Positions 33,818 through 45,088 of a stretch of 64,000 nucleotides of DNA are shown here, piece by piece. The notes below the pieces were generated by a model. It did no database searches. It was not told the origin of the DNA and worked only from the letters and a program-made list of their open reading frames with translations. Positions within the stretch are counted from its first letter, which is position 1. The number at the start of each line of letters is the position of its first letter. The DNA lies in assembly GCA_032622095.1 (NCBI GenBank), contig CP136067.1, positions 75,850,705 to 75,914,704 on the forward strand, in the 5' to 3' direction. The position numbers and the translations under genes are program-made. The DNA is from Siphonodentalium dalli. Lineage: Eukaryota > Mollusca > Scaphopoda > Gadilida > Siphonodentaliidae.

Positions 33818-34553
33818 CTAGAAGGTGACCCGACTTCGTCCGGGCTATTCAAAAACCAAATTTCAAGTCGATTGCTCCACCCGTTTTCGAGATCTGGTCT
33901 GCGCATGCGCGAAGCTGGCGTCGCACGGGCTCGGCGACCCGATAAAATTCGTATTCGGGGCAAGATACATTCACATACCAAATTTCAAGTCGATAGCTTC
34001 ACCCGTTTCCGAGATATATAGCCCAATGTCATTTGCGGATACCTCGGCCGGTGATGAGTTAACGCGACATCGGCCGGTTAAGAGTTAACGCGATCACGTC
34101 ACGATATGTTGATGGCGTAATATATTTACGCAATGATTTTCGATGAGCGAAGCATGGTCCTGCGTTCTTCCCGATAATTAAGGTTGAAACTTTAAACGTA
34201 CACAGGCGTGTGATACATCATTGGAAAGATGAAGCGCCACAGATTCTAACCGTGCTAATTATATTACTGGCAATTTATTATTCGCGCTATATCGAATCGA
34301 TTTGTGAGCACCGAACTGAAATATATTAGCGCAAAACGGCGTCAAAACAGATTTGACCTCGGCACGTGAAAAGTTGACCTCGGATCTGAAAATCAATAGG
34401 CCTATGTTACTCCTGACCCGAAAATACCCCCACATACCAAGTTTCATCGAAATCGGCTGGGCCATTTTCGAGTCCATCGATTACACACACACAGACATAT
34501 ACACACACACACACACATATCTTTCAAAATATATAATAGATAGATAGATAGAT
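33818..34553 (-). mobile_element. Helitron array, unit R1-4 (R1 end, R2 body), (GATA)n tail
   Basis: It has the same end-swapped organisation as 31731-32451 and a nearly identical long internal segment. The 5' side ends in (GATA)n at 34536-34553. It is inserted within a LINE relic on the minus strand. Confidence 0.78.
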
Positions 34554-34990
34554 AACATTTGTGGTGGTCGATCTGAATTTGAGAATGTGTTTGAGAAATG
34601 TTATGTGGGCTTTTTCTAAAAACATCATTATTTCCGAAACCCCATATCTTACAGCCATATAGTAATATGGGTACAACATGTAAGTCGAACAAGTCAAGTT
34701 GAATTTTTACTGATAGGAATTGCTTACGCAACTTTCCAATTATGGAATGCATTGATTTAATGGCCTTTTCAGCTAAAGTTCTTTTCGTTAATGCAAAGAG
34801 CCTGATTTACAGAACATAATACCGAGATAATTGAATGTGTTCGCCACATCAATTTGACTCCCTTCATATAAAAAAAGGAAGTTTTCTTTGAGAGGCTAAA
34901 TTTTGTTTTCTTTCAACGTTTACCGTTAGCTTCCATAACCTGCAGTACTTTTCAAAAATCTCAAGATTTTAGTTGCAGTCCTTTTGGTAT
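34554..34990 (-). pseudogene. LINE reverse transcriptase thumb-region relic
   Basis: The minus strand reads VANTFNYLGIMFCKSGSL and, after a stop, MHSIIGKLRKQFLSVKIQLD, then PILLYGCKIWGFGN. YLG.F...G and PILLYG..W are the segments just after the catalytic YADD in LINE reverse transcriptases. They are collinear with 12457-13128. Only about 140 residues remain. The Helitron array end at 34553 cuts it. Confidence 0.7.
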
Positions 34991-36602
34991 ATAACGACTT
35001 CGGAACTTCATTCGACGCGCAAAACTCCTAACTACGTCCATCTCAAGACAGCTGAGTCTCGTATATACGAAATATTACTCGGCCAGGCTATAATAGCGAG
35101 TTTGCGATACCCGTCGGACGGGTACGGGTACCGGTAGATCCAGGTAGATCGGTGAAATTCGTCACGGTCATTTGCGTACTTTGAATGCAGCACATAAAGC
35201 GATAGGGATTTGGAACGGGTAGATGTATCCCATTGACTGGTAGTCTTTCGCTAAAGTTTTCTCACTCAAAAGTACATTAGTTCTACGAAATAACAGTCAG
35301 CTATGCATTAATCTATTTATTGCACGATTTAATTGCCAAATCTCATTGATACATTTGTCATTTAAGCCATGTTTTATGTTCAAAGTATCGAGGCGGCTTC
35401 TAACACTAAGATAACTATGGAACGCCGATTTGTTTACTGACAACTGTCTTCACTCAAGTAATGACATGTTATTTTTTGGGAATGTGATTTGGGGGGGCTA
35501 ACCCCGGGATTCTCGACATGTTATGATTATTAGAGTGAGTTGGCGGTGCTATACGCAGTCTCGACACAGGGACGTAATTATAGGGGGTCTCCGCGTTGAG
35601 AAGGTGTGTCCACCTTCAAATTCCCAACTATACACCCCCTTAAACCACACCAAACAGAGGTTTGTGCGTAATTCAAATTGTGCACGCCGTTGGGCTCTGA
35701 TTCCCCCCCCCCCAACTGATCCTTCACTGTCCTGAATATTATTGTGGACTGTTCTAAATGGATCAGTAGTCTTGTTGCAGAAGTCCTGTGATGGGGGGGG
35801 GTCCACCTTGCCGACCATGCAGTACGAGAACAGTTTTGTAGATATGAACCTGGAAATTGCAAAATCATAACATCTAGTGGTCTAACACCAGGCAAATTCA
35901 CGCCCTGGTTTGTTTTTCACAAATCAATGATCAGTATTGACGAGCCACTGAATGTGGTTAGACCAGGGCATACCGGGTCGACCATGGTTCGGTCTGGTGT
36001 GAGAACGTTTTGAAATCTGAACATGAAAATTGATAAATTATTGACTTTCCTCAAGCTTTACATTTGTTGGATATTTCCAACCTGCTGTTGACCATATAGC
36101 CCGAATGTTTTTCTACCAAAAGTAGGAATATTTGCAAATGTTGGTCTAAAACTATAAAAAAAAATCCGCACTAATACATTTTTGGAAATCAAACTGATTG
36201 ACAGAATAATTTCAACGTATGTTTTGGTGTGTTAGGTATATACATATACGTCCCATATCGACCCTTTGTGCATAAGTACACCGTGAATGTGTTACACGAT
36301 TGAATACAACCGTTCAGTTATTGTACCTTATGTGGTGGTGACTGATTTCTCATTTTAATATAGATATTTGACTTTTGAACGGACATGGCGCATTTGAACC
36401 CCAAGACTGTTGTATATTGTAGTGGCCGACAGTGACACCAAATACTGATATACACACCTCATAGTCGGCACAATCTTACCGTCATCAGATCGACTTTTAG
36501 CTGTTTTCTTTGTTTCGCATAGACGTGAAGCTAACGCTCTTTATTCGAACCATATAATGAATAGTGTACCATTAAACACCCTTTATATTTAACAAGTTTG
36601 AT

Positions 36603-37318
36603 TTTTATACGCCCGTTTGAAAAAAACGGCCGCATTATAGTATTGGTCTGTCCGTCCGGGCGTCCGTCCGTTAACCTGGTTTCCGGATGATAACTTTTAG
36701 TTAGAGTGAACCAAATTCAATAAAATTTGGTATGTGGGTTTATTAGCCGAAAAGTAAGTTCAAGTTCGAATTTGGGTTCCGCCCGCCAATTTTCACCGGA
36801 GTTATGCCCCTTATTTGACGTTTTTTTACTTAGAAAATCCTTGAAATTTGTTGTCCGGATGATAACTTTAGTATAGTTTATCGGAATGAATCCAAATTTG
36901 GTATATTACTTTCTCCCATCAAAACACAGGTCAAGTTCGAACTTGGGTTCTGGCAGAGTTAGTTAGAGTGAACCGATTTCAATCAAATTTGGTATGTGGG
37001 TTTATTAGGAGAAAAGACAGATCAAGTTCGAATTTGGGTTCCGTCCACCAATTTTCACCGGAGTTATGCCCCTTATTTGACGTAATTTGACTTAGAAAAT
37101 CCCTGAAATTTGTTTTCCGGATGATAACTTTACTAGAGCTTATCGGATTCAATGATAATTTGGTATATTACTTTTCTCCCACCAAAACACAGGTCAAGTT
37201 CAAATTTGAGTTCCGTCCGCCAATTTTTACCAGAGTTATGCCCCTTTTTTACCAGTTTCCGCCGACCCAAGAGAGGGGGTATTTTGCACGCCCAGTGTAG
37301 CTCTTGTTCTACCTACAT
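36603..37318 (+). repeat. Modular interspersed repeat
   Basis: It begins with a hairpin-like ACGCCCGTTTGAAAAAAACGG and a (GTCC)n stretch. Three modules follow with CCGGATGATAACTTT, CAAATTTGGTAT and TTCACCGGAGTTATGCCCCTT. It ends GAGAGGGGGTATTTTGCACG. The layout (microsatellite, modules, hairpin) parallels the Helitrons here, but I could not define termini. Confidence 0.6.
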
Positions 37319-37891
37319 CCGGATTTAGACCCAGACAAATATCCAAGTTCTTGGGATGAATATTCCCTTGCCCGACCCTTCGAAAGATTCCAACCCATTA
37401 CCAGTTATATGACTAAATATTCCCCAACTAATATAAGGGCAATTTCGGTCTTATATCTGACTAAAAGTGCATGCATGTAGGACATTCTTGGACCCTGGGT
37501 CTAAACCAACACATTTTACACCGAATAATTGTTGGATTATTAAATTAGCGTAATTATATATTTGTGCTATCATAACATATTTTCTCAGTCAAAAAATTCC
37601 ATCTGTTCTAGACGACACTCGAACGGTCTGGGAAATTACTTATGAAAGCTAATTATTGAAAATGTTACCAAAATGAGTCAAAGAAAGACGCCAACCCCTT
37701 CCACTTTCGCCTCGTCCCTGGTTAATGCAATCCATTATCCACGCAGATGTCCATCATATAACCATAACAACAAGTATAACGTCGGCCAAGAAAGCGAATG
37801 CGGATAACAATTTCTCTACATCATATAAATTGTGCTGCAATTGGCTCACCATACACTACCCGTCGATATGCTTAATTCTACCCGTAAAACA

Positions 37892-37972
37892 GTTTGCGAT
37901 TTCAAAACGTGTACCGGTACGGGTAGCTACCAGTACCCGTACCGGTACCCGTACCCGTTTGAAATCGCAAAC
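37892..37972. repeat. Palindromic terminus hairpin
   Basis: GTTTGCGATTTCAAAACG (37892-37909) pairs with CGTTTGAAATCGCAAAC (37956-37972), with one bulge. The intervening DNA is alternating TACCGGTACGGGTA-type sequence, itself palindromic. Confidence 0.85.
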
Positions 37973-37980
37973 TCGCTATT

Positions 37981-38430
37981 GAGATTTGTCACCTGCTTCG
38001 CTCCTCGGGAGACATTCCGTTCTCGATTGGGTGACAAATCTCAATGTCTCCCGAGAAGGGCAACAACTGTTTTGTTATCCAATTACTAAGTTGCACTGAG
38101 TAATTGCATCGCACGAGTGCTTTCTTTCGCGATTATTTATATTTTAAGTAACTTCGTATCGTCCTATAATATTTACGTTCCACAAAAGAAAGTGAAGTCG
38201 TTACGTATTTCATAATCACCGTTTAATTACCATAATTTTGGTGGTTAAATCGTCAATATGGGTCCATGCTATGTAAACCTATACGCCATTGAAGTATGAT
38301 ATCCCCTTTGTTATCGAATTTGGCATATTCGATGTCGTGTTGTGCGCGGAATTTACTCGCGATGTTTATTCCATTACGATCTTCCCCGAAAGCTATTGGG
38401 AAGTTGTCGATTCCATGAATGTACATATGA
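37981..38430. other. Spacer with a second hairpin
   Basis: TTGAGATTTGTCACC (37979-37993) pairs with GGTGACAAATCTCAA (38030-38044). CTCGGGAGACATT recurs inverted nearby (CTCCCGAG). No gene is seen. Confidence 0.6.
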
Positions 38431-38925
38431 AGGCATGTGTCTAACTATAGTAGCCACGGGGTTATGAGAGATCATTGCTATTGGTCATAACTTTTGGGGT
38501 GAATTCACATGTAGCCACCCTAGGGGCAGATCACTCTTGACAAATTACCCTGGTGCCCTTTATACCCGGCCACAAATATGCGTAAGTAGATCACAATGGC
38601 AGTTTTTCCTAGCTAAATAGGCGTTTCTGAGAGCATGATGCCATTTGTAGCCACTTTGGGGGATGATTCGTTCATAACCACCTTACCACGGTAGATCATG
38701 CACTGTCAAACAATTACCCGGTAGATCAATATACCCGACCACAAATTAGGTCCCTAAAATGTTGCTAAATTCCCGAATGTGAGACGAAAATGCTATTGGT
38801 GGCCACCTTTTGGGTGAATTCGTCCACATCCATCATATGGGTATGATCACTGTCAAACAATTACCCCGGTATCCCATTTTACCCGACCACAAATTGGGCG
38901 TAAGTCGTGCCAGGCAGTAATTAAA
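38431..38925. repeat. Three degenerate tandem modules of about 165 bp
   Basis: Repeated landmarks are TAGCCAC.TTGGGGGATGAATTC, GATCA.TGTCAAACAATTACCC and TACCCGACCACAAATT. Divergence is high. They are non-coding. Confidence 0.6.
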
Positions 38926-38926
38926 G

Positions 38927-39110
38927 ATAAGATAAGATAAGATACGTTTTAATGGTCTTTAAGGCACACATTGGTGTAGGACAATATACATGTATAGATA
39001 AAATAAACAGGAATACATGGTATATATGTGATATGCATGTAACAAGTATAACAGATTAACAGAAATTGTAAAGATGTAGAGTATCAAATTATTTGATTTA
39101 TTACTGGACA
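38927..39110 (-). mobile_element. LINE 3' end with (TTATC)n tail
   Basis: GATAAGATAAGATAAGATA (38925-38943), read on the minus strand, is a (TTATC)n tail like that of the LINE at 12469-14006. The adjacent sequence lacks coding. The upstream limit is uncertain. Confidence 0.5.
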
Positions 39111-39119
39111 TAGGTTACC

Positions 39120-39359
39120 CGCGGAAGGATGTGACGTACCATATGGTACATTACCACTTCCGCAGTCGACCAATGTCTGGAATGAGTATGGCGTTTGTAC
39201 TGGGTATGAGACTGTAAAGGGTACGTGACCAGTATGGCGGAAGCAGGATAATTTCTATTTGAGCTCGGCATGTTTTCGCCAATAAAACCGGATTATTTGG
39301 ATATTATGTGAATAAATAGTTTCTTAACCGAAGCCAGGTGCCGACATTATATAGTCAGG
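39120..39359 (+). other. Leader of a LINE-like ORF1
   Basis: This is non-coding sequence directly before the ATG at 39360. It contains a perfect 14-bp palindrome GTACCATATGGTAC inside a larger GGAAG/CTTCC-flanked inverted repeat. I infer a retroelement 5' UTR. Confidence 0.4.
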
Positions 39360-39695
39360 ATGTCGTCGGGACTTAAGAGACAACTGACTGTTTCATTTTC
39401 AACTGATCGATTTTTCCTCTTGCGTGGCGATGACGTACTCAGGTGTGTTCAGAGAAATGTAAACAGTGACCACGTGCGGTGCGTACAGCTGACTGAAAAA
39501 GAGTGTTTCATTACAGTGAGTACTTTAGAAGCTAAAGCCAACCTCATGGAGAAAGGTCTACGTCTGTTCGGGACGTACGTGCATCCAATAGACATTGACA
39601 ACAAAACAACACTGGTGACGGTTAAAGATGCCCCATATGAGTTAGCTGATTCATCCGTGTCTCACAGTTCGGCAAAACAGAAGATGACCCAATAA
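39360..39695 (+). CDS. Gag-like ORF1 protein, N-terminal half (interrupted)
   Basis: The ATG at 39360 follows the leader. The 111-residue frame includes RGDDVLRCVQRNV, EKECFITVSTLEAKANLMEK and TTLVTVKDAPYELADSSVSH, the arrangement found in the RRM-like N-terminal domain of Gag-like ORF1 proteins of animal non-LTR elements (ZCCHC3-like in annotation terms). Such proteins bind element RNA and form ribonucleoprotein particles. The usual continuation, a short stretch then an IRRG..YR segment and zinc knuckles, is missing here. It is found at 63590-64000, same strand, beyond the palindrome. The last dozen residues before the stop look out of family, in line with disruption at about 39665-39740. 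Confidence 0.7.
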   Translation: MSSGLKRQLTVSFSTDRFFLLRGDDVLRCVQRNVNSDHVRCVQLTEKECFITVSTLEAKANLMEKGLRLFGTYVHPIDIDNKTTLVTVKDAPYELADSSVSHSSAKQKMTQ

Positions 39696-40277
39696 GGCTA
39701 GACCCGATGGCACTAGAATCATTTCTAGTGCCGCACGGCCCCCATACCCTACGTTGAGCTATCTATTTCACAACATTTTTCAACTAAACAATGAATGCTG
39801 TCCTTATTATCTCACCATATATTTTCAGTCGGTACTCCCCGCCACAAGTTGACGCCAAAAGTTCCCTGTGTCGGTGTATCTAAATGCTTTAATCGGACAT
39901 TTCTAAACTGTTTAATGTTGGTGACCCGGATAAGTCGTCCATCTTCACGTTCTTGTTGACATTTTACACAAGGCCATGTGCTCGGAAGAACTACTGGGTA
40001 ATTTACTACGTCCGGTTTGGCCTATAGTCCGTTTCACGAATAACCGTTAACTGATTTCAAGATTTTATTGTTAGCAAACCATTACAACGGTGTGAGTGTG
40101 TAATATAGTGAAACATCCTAGTTGAACCAAGCGAACAATATAACTTCTGTCTTGTGTATATACTATTACAGCATAGTGTAAAATGTTAGTAATTATGGAG
40201 GCCTTGAAGATTTACCTGTATATAGCTAGGAAGGCCTACATACAAAATCTCATTTTATGATATGTGGCTTTGTAAAT

Positions 40278-41617
40278 TAGGGTCCTGCGAATTGGAGATT
40301 TTGATCGAATCGAATATCGAATCGAGTCTACGTAATCGAATCGAATATCGAATCGAATATCGAATCGAATCATACCTGTGTGTTGCATTCTCAATTAGGC
40401 ATTTAATGTCAATGATTAGACGATTTGAGAAACGTTCTATGAACTTCCATGAAATTCCATCATAGCTTGTGTGGCGATCAACCGTCGTTCCCGATACTAT
40501 TAATTTCAATTGAGAATTGTTGAGAGAGAAAAAAACAGATTAAAACGTCCATGCGGTCGTAACGACGATTAGATATATAACCACTAAACGTATTATCGGA
40601 ATTAAATTCACGCGCAATTTGTAGAGTTTGCATGTACATGTACAATTGCAAATCAGCACTCGGAAACACCCGTTTTTATAAACTTGAAGATGCGACAACA
40701 GTCGCAGGGTAGCCTGTTTATGTATATAGTGCTGGATGCTTAGATGTCTTCTTGTCCCAGACGCTTGCGATTTATATACCACATTGCATTCATCACACGT
40801 GTAAGTTTCTGCACTACATGCAGCTTTTATCATGTTTAAAATAAACATGAATAACGGACGACAAATTGTCAAGCACGTGTTGTTTACATTTTCGGCGATA
40901 TTACAGAACGAATGTCAACCGCGACGAATGCGGAGGATGGGAAAATTACATTTATTTTATTGTTAAATACACTTATTAAGTAACTTCATTTGGTCGTAAC
41001 ATATATCAACATACCACGCATAAAATCATCTGGCCAATATCCATTTGCATTCATACTTCGTTCGAACGACGAATCACTAGAAAAGGGGTTAGCGGTGTAC
41101 TCCATTGGTACCTCGTGTGCGCGGTTTTAGAAAAACGGGAAAAGTAACGTGCGGGAAACTGATGTTTTTGTTGTACAATTTGAAAAAGTAGAATTACACC
41201 ACAAAAATTGATCGAGATATCCATGGTAACTCGAGTAATGACCAATCTGGACAATGCTTTTAAGCATCTCATCGCTATTATAATTTACGCGTGTCGTCGG
41301 TCCATCGGCGATCTCTGAGCTTTTGGCTACCATGTTCAAAGCTAGAATTCAGATATATTTAGTCGTCCTATAGTTGCTAATTACTGGCTATACTTATATT
41401 TAATAGCATGCGAACATTCGCGATGTACAATAAGAATTATAAGGTGCATATATTCATAATTTTCGGGAATTATATGGCACAGAAGCAGCGAAGATCGACG
41501 TGTGCACTTGTCCGTAAACAGCTTACTTTTTTGTCAGTGTATATTCGAAATTTCGAGTTGGAAATTTCGAATAGAATTTGACTTTCGAATCGAATATCGA
41601 ATATTCGCAGGACCCTA
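40278..41617. mobile_element. hAT-type element remnant, left-arm-specific
   Basis: Its ends TAGGGTCCTGCGAAT and ATTCGCAGGACCCTA are exact inverted repeats. It is flanked by the 8-bp duplication TTGTAAAT (40270-40277 and 41618-41625). The right arm has a single TTGTAGAT at the same site (62479-62486, reversed), which is the empty site. TAGGG ends, 8-bp duplication and subterminal CGAATCGAATATCGAAT repeats (40307-40370 and 41585-41603) fit the hAT superfamily. At 1340 bp it is an internally deleted copy. A BED-finger-like frame survives inside. Confidence 0.88.
40540..40872 (-). pseudogene. BED-type zinc finger fragment of a hAT transposase
   Basis: The minus-strand frame of 110 residues contains YTCDECNVVYKSQASGTRRH followed by LSIQH: Cys26-x2-Cys29, then His43-x4-His48. 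This spacing matches BED fingers, which sit at the N-terminus of hAT transposases and bind terminal repeats. The frame lies inside an element with hAT-type ends, which supports the reading. The catalytic DDE and dimerisation regions are absent. The part after residue 60 shows no recognisable domain. Confidence 0.6.
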
Positions 41618-42392
41618 TTGTAAATGTTCGCCAATCGCCATGGCTGCCATACCTGTTTACTTTCCCGATTTCGGCGCGAGTCTCCCGATTTTGTGTCATT
41701 TCTCATGTGCTCCCGATCGGGAAACCAAATCTCCCGATTTCAAAAGATTAACCCCAAATTAGCCGACGGCTGTACCAAGAGTTAAGCCATGCACGCTATA
41801 TTGTGATATAATATATGGGCGCTTTATGCCTGATTCAAAATAAATAATAAAAAATAATACTATAGTGTTACAAATCAATTAGGAATATATCGCCTGCGAG
41901 TCAAATAGTGACAAAATGTTGACACAACGTCGACTCTTTTGTTTAATAGCGTTGAGTAAGTAAATGCGGTCTTCAATGTCCAGACAAGGATTATAATATA
42001 TCAAACAAGAAGCTTCCTTTTTTGGCCACACTTAATAAAGTGTTGGTTTCTGCTAGTCCCAACCGACTGCTTTAAAACCGCCGACTCAAATTATTAATAT
42101 ATTGCCGATTTAAACTTTTTGTTTTGTTTTAGTTCCGTTTCCGTCTTTGTGGTATTCCGTGTTTTATATACGCAATAACAGAATGCGAATCGAACAGACC
42201 TCAAAACAATTCTGTCAATACGCTCTCTCTTTAAATTCACCGATGTTACCTGATTTTACTGAATATATTTGGCGACAAAATTATCCGAGAGCACCAGTGA
42301 GAGCACCATTTTATAGTGCGCAAATATAGTTTTAATCGTTGAATTGCCTTATTCGAAATAAAACGTGATCCATAATCGGAAAATCGTAATTT

Positions 42393-44817
42393 CACACGGC
42401 ACAATCGTTTCGACGATTCTACGACCAATTCCACGATTCTGCGGCTTGACGACCACGGTGCTACGGCAGTTCAACGATGCTGCGGCCTTATTATACGTGA
42501 TATTTTATGGCAAACTTAGATAATGGGGCCTATTACTGAATTAGGACGATAAAAGTGGGCTTCTTCTTGTATGTATTGTGTAGAGTAGACTTTGCAGGTC
42601 CACCAGGTTGACTCACGTAATACATACGAAGATGCAATCAATACATAAAATGAGTCACAATCGGTCAAGTCTGGATAATCCGATCGAACCGCGAAGTTGG
42701 CGCGAACCGATCGTAAAAAGTCGTTTCTTGGGCTACAAGGGGACATTAACAGTGCGAAAATTAACATCCAACGTAAGCTTTGATAAGCATAAATGTATTA
42801 TTTGTCAAATTCGTACCTCCGTTGACGCAATATTCGATTAAACTACACACAGAAATGCAGTAACAGTGTCAACTATTTGACAACGCCCCGCTTCGACCAT
42901 GACAACGACGATTGTGCGACTCGTTTGTATTTTTCATTTGTATACGACGTATCTGTCACTGCATGATCGGACAGCTTAGTTATGCGTGTATAAGCCCATG
43001 TATGCTGCATCAATAAATGTGTGGAACAGTACCTTCGTTGTACAATGCATATGTCCTGGATTCAATACAGTACTGTATTTACTTATCCCCACATGTGAAG
43101 GTATAGAGACCAAGTCACATAAGAGATTTGTCGCTAAACGAGCATTCTTTAATTTTTTGAACATGACAAAATGCCCGACTTATACATGTACCTGAACATT
43201 TTCGTTCTTGGTGCACCTAGCGGCTTTGTAATTTTTGTAAAGTTGACTTGTTCATTCGAAAATGTCACCACTTACCCTACCATAACATGAGTTATTTTAG
43301 TCATATTCTGATTAGCAGGTAGGCCCTACATATAAAAATGTCCTCGAAAAATTCTTGACCGTTTAGTTACTTTTATAAATGTGTTTGTATGAAAGTATTA
43401 GTTAAAATTCTGTATGGTTATCTGAAACTGAAAGTAATGAGCAACACTTTAAAAAAAATATAAGGGATGGATGCCAGAAAATTGCAGTAAAAACGTATAC
43501 ATACATAAAATAGTAGAACATTGGGTTGGTTGGTCCCGAAAGTAGCCAAAAGAAAAAAATAACCTATAGGGATACGCTGATTTATGACCCCCTACCCCTG
43601 ATCCCCCGGTTCGGACGCCAACTTGCCGGTATATTATTAACATGGGGTGTTGCGGTAGTATTTTAATTGGGTAAACTGGTGTGTGCATACTTCAAATGAG
43701 TTAAGAATTAATAGGAAATAAATGTCATAGAATTGTAATATCTGGAGGCAAATCTTGACTGCTCGAGGGAATTATATTTTAGATAACTAGATTTTAATCA
43801 CAAATAAATAAATAATTATAGAATATCATTTTCACCGTTTATAGATATATATACCTGGATGTCAAAATATGGAATTATACTCAAAACAAAATATTAAGTT
43901 TCATGTGTGGAGTTAATTTCTAACATGAAGGCGACCATTCCCCACCATCGATACCACAACGCAACTGAGAATAAGACATGTTGGCCATAAGAAAATACCG
44001 AGGCATTGTGAGTCGGCTGCTAGTTAGGCGTACAGACAGACGGAAGGAAAGTTGGATAGGCGGAAAATTTAAATCTTGTAATGTGTGGTGCACAGATATG
44101 GAAATTAAACCTGTACAGTAAAGCAATATACGATTCGACATTACTTTATTTTCCACAGCCGGCTCCAAATAAAAGAGTCTTAATCTCGTAGCCTTGAGGT
44201 CGTGTGATTCATATGCGCATTCATGTCTATAGCGAGCGTGACATTCATTAGAAAACGACTTCTCGTGAGCACACGTTAATGAAATTTCAATTGCTGGTCT
44301 CACAATCGTCGTTGTCATAGTCGACTACTCGGCGTTGTCAATTGAGTGCGATGATACCCCCACAAATATGGACACAGCGCCATCAATAACAGAACTGAGG
44401 TTAACATCAGTTGTGAAAAATCAACCAAAGACGTATGGCTATGTTATTATTTGGTTTCCACTCAATTTTATAGGACATTATATATATTTTCTCAACTCTA
44501 AAGACGAATTTCACACAGTGATGTGTGTAAATCCAAAACAACTGGTCTATTTGTGACAAAGATTATGTATTGTTGTGCTAACTGTCTAGTGCTGAACTCT
44601 CTACCGATTATCGAATCGAAGATCGCCGTACCTAATAGAAATATAATATATGGTACATAACTGTCTATATTTCTGGAATTATTCATTTCTTAATGTTTTT
44701 TTCGTGTTTATCGCATCAGCCTGGTCACAGAATCGTTAAATTGTCGCAGCACCGTGGTTGTCAAGCCGCAGAATCGTGGAATTGGTCGTAGAATCGTCGA
44801 AACGATTGTGCCGTGTG
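42393..44817. mobile_element. 2.4-kb element, 100-bp TIRs, CAC...GTG ends, 5-bp duplication
   Basis: It starts CACACGGCACAATCGTTTCG and ends with the exact complement. The TIR similarity extends about 100 bp (a few mismatches after 60 bp) and contains repeated CGATTCTACGACC / CGATTCTGCGGC units. The flanks repeat AATTT (42388-42392 and 44818-44822). The right arm shows the uninterrupted CGTAATTTTATTCCC (about 59715, reversed). CAC termini with 5-bp duplications occur in Transib/RAG-related elements, so that is a candidate class. No transposase was recognised, and the target is AT-rich, unlike typical Transib sites. Confidence 0.8.
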
Positions 44818-45088
44818 AATTTTATTCCCAATGATTTTAGAAATTAGAGGAAGTCGGTAATCGGTGTCAAGACCGTTAATTGTGGCAGATGCAAACCAAA
44901 TGCAACAAACAGTCTATATTACATTTAAATGAAAAATATGAAGTTTTTTTTTCGTGATACTCTTATCGAAAAAAATCTCCAGATTTTTCACTAAATCTCC
45001 CTCTTTCTGAGGACAAATCTCCAGATTTCCAATTTTAAAAGTAAACAGGTCTGATGGCTGCATGCATGTGTCATAGACATGATACCTA
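44818..45088. repeat. Palindrome arm segment before the GGGAGTGAC element
   Basis: Collinear with about 59443-59713 reversed. No gene is seen. It ends in the target copy GATACCTA (45081-45088). Confidence 0.85.

Larger units (their letters stand above)
35092..37980. mobile_element. 2.9-kb TIR element, class unresolved
   Basis: The left end AATAGCGAGTTTGCGAT (35092-35108) is matched by the inverted right end (37964-37980). Both continue with ACGGGTACGGGTACCGGTA. Terminal TAGCGAG resembles hAT-type ends, but I found no 8-bp target duplication. The right end contains a doubled, mirror-image copy of the terminus (37892-37972). There is no transposase. Inside is a repeat of about 0.7 kb (36603-37318). 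Confidence 0.5.

Noticed and set aside
35523-35901. Overlapping frames of 70-107 residues on both strands
   Set aside because: No recognisable motif; the frames are overlapping and low-complexity (poly-Pro/Gly from C/G runs).
39696-39760. Target duplication GCCGC flanking the palindrome
   Set aside because: GCCGC occurs near both ends (39731 and 63540), but the terminal sequences between it and the arms do not match. It is probably chance.
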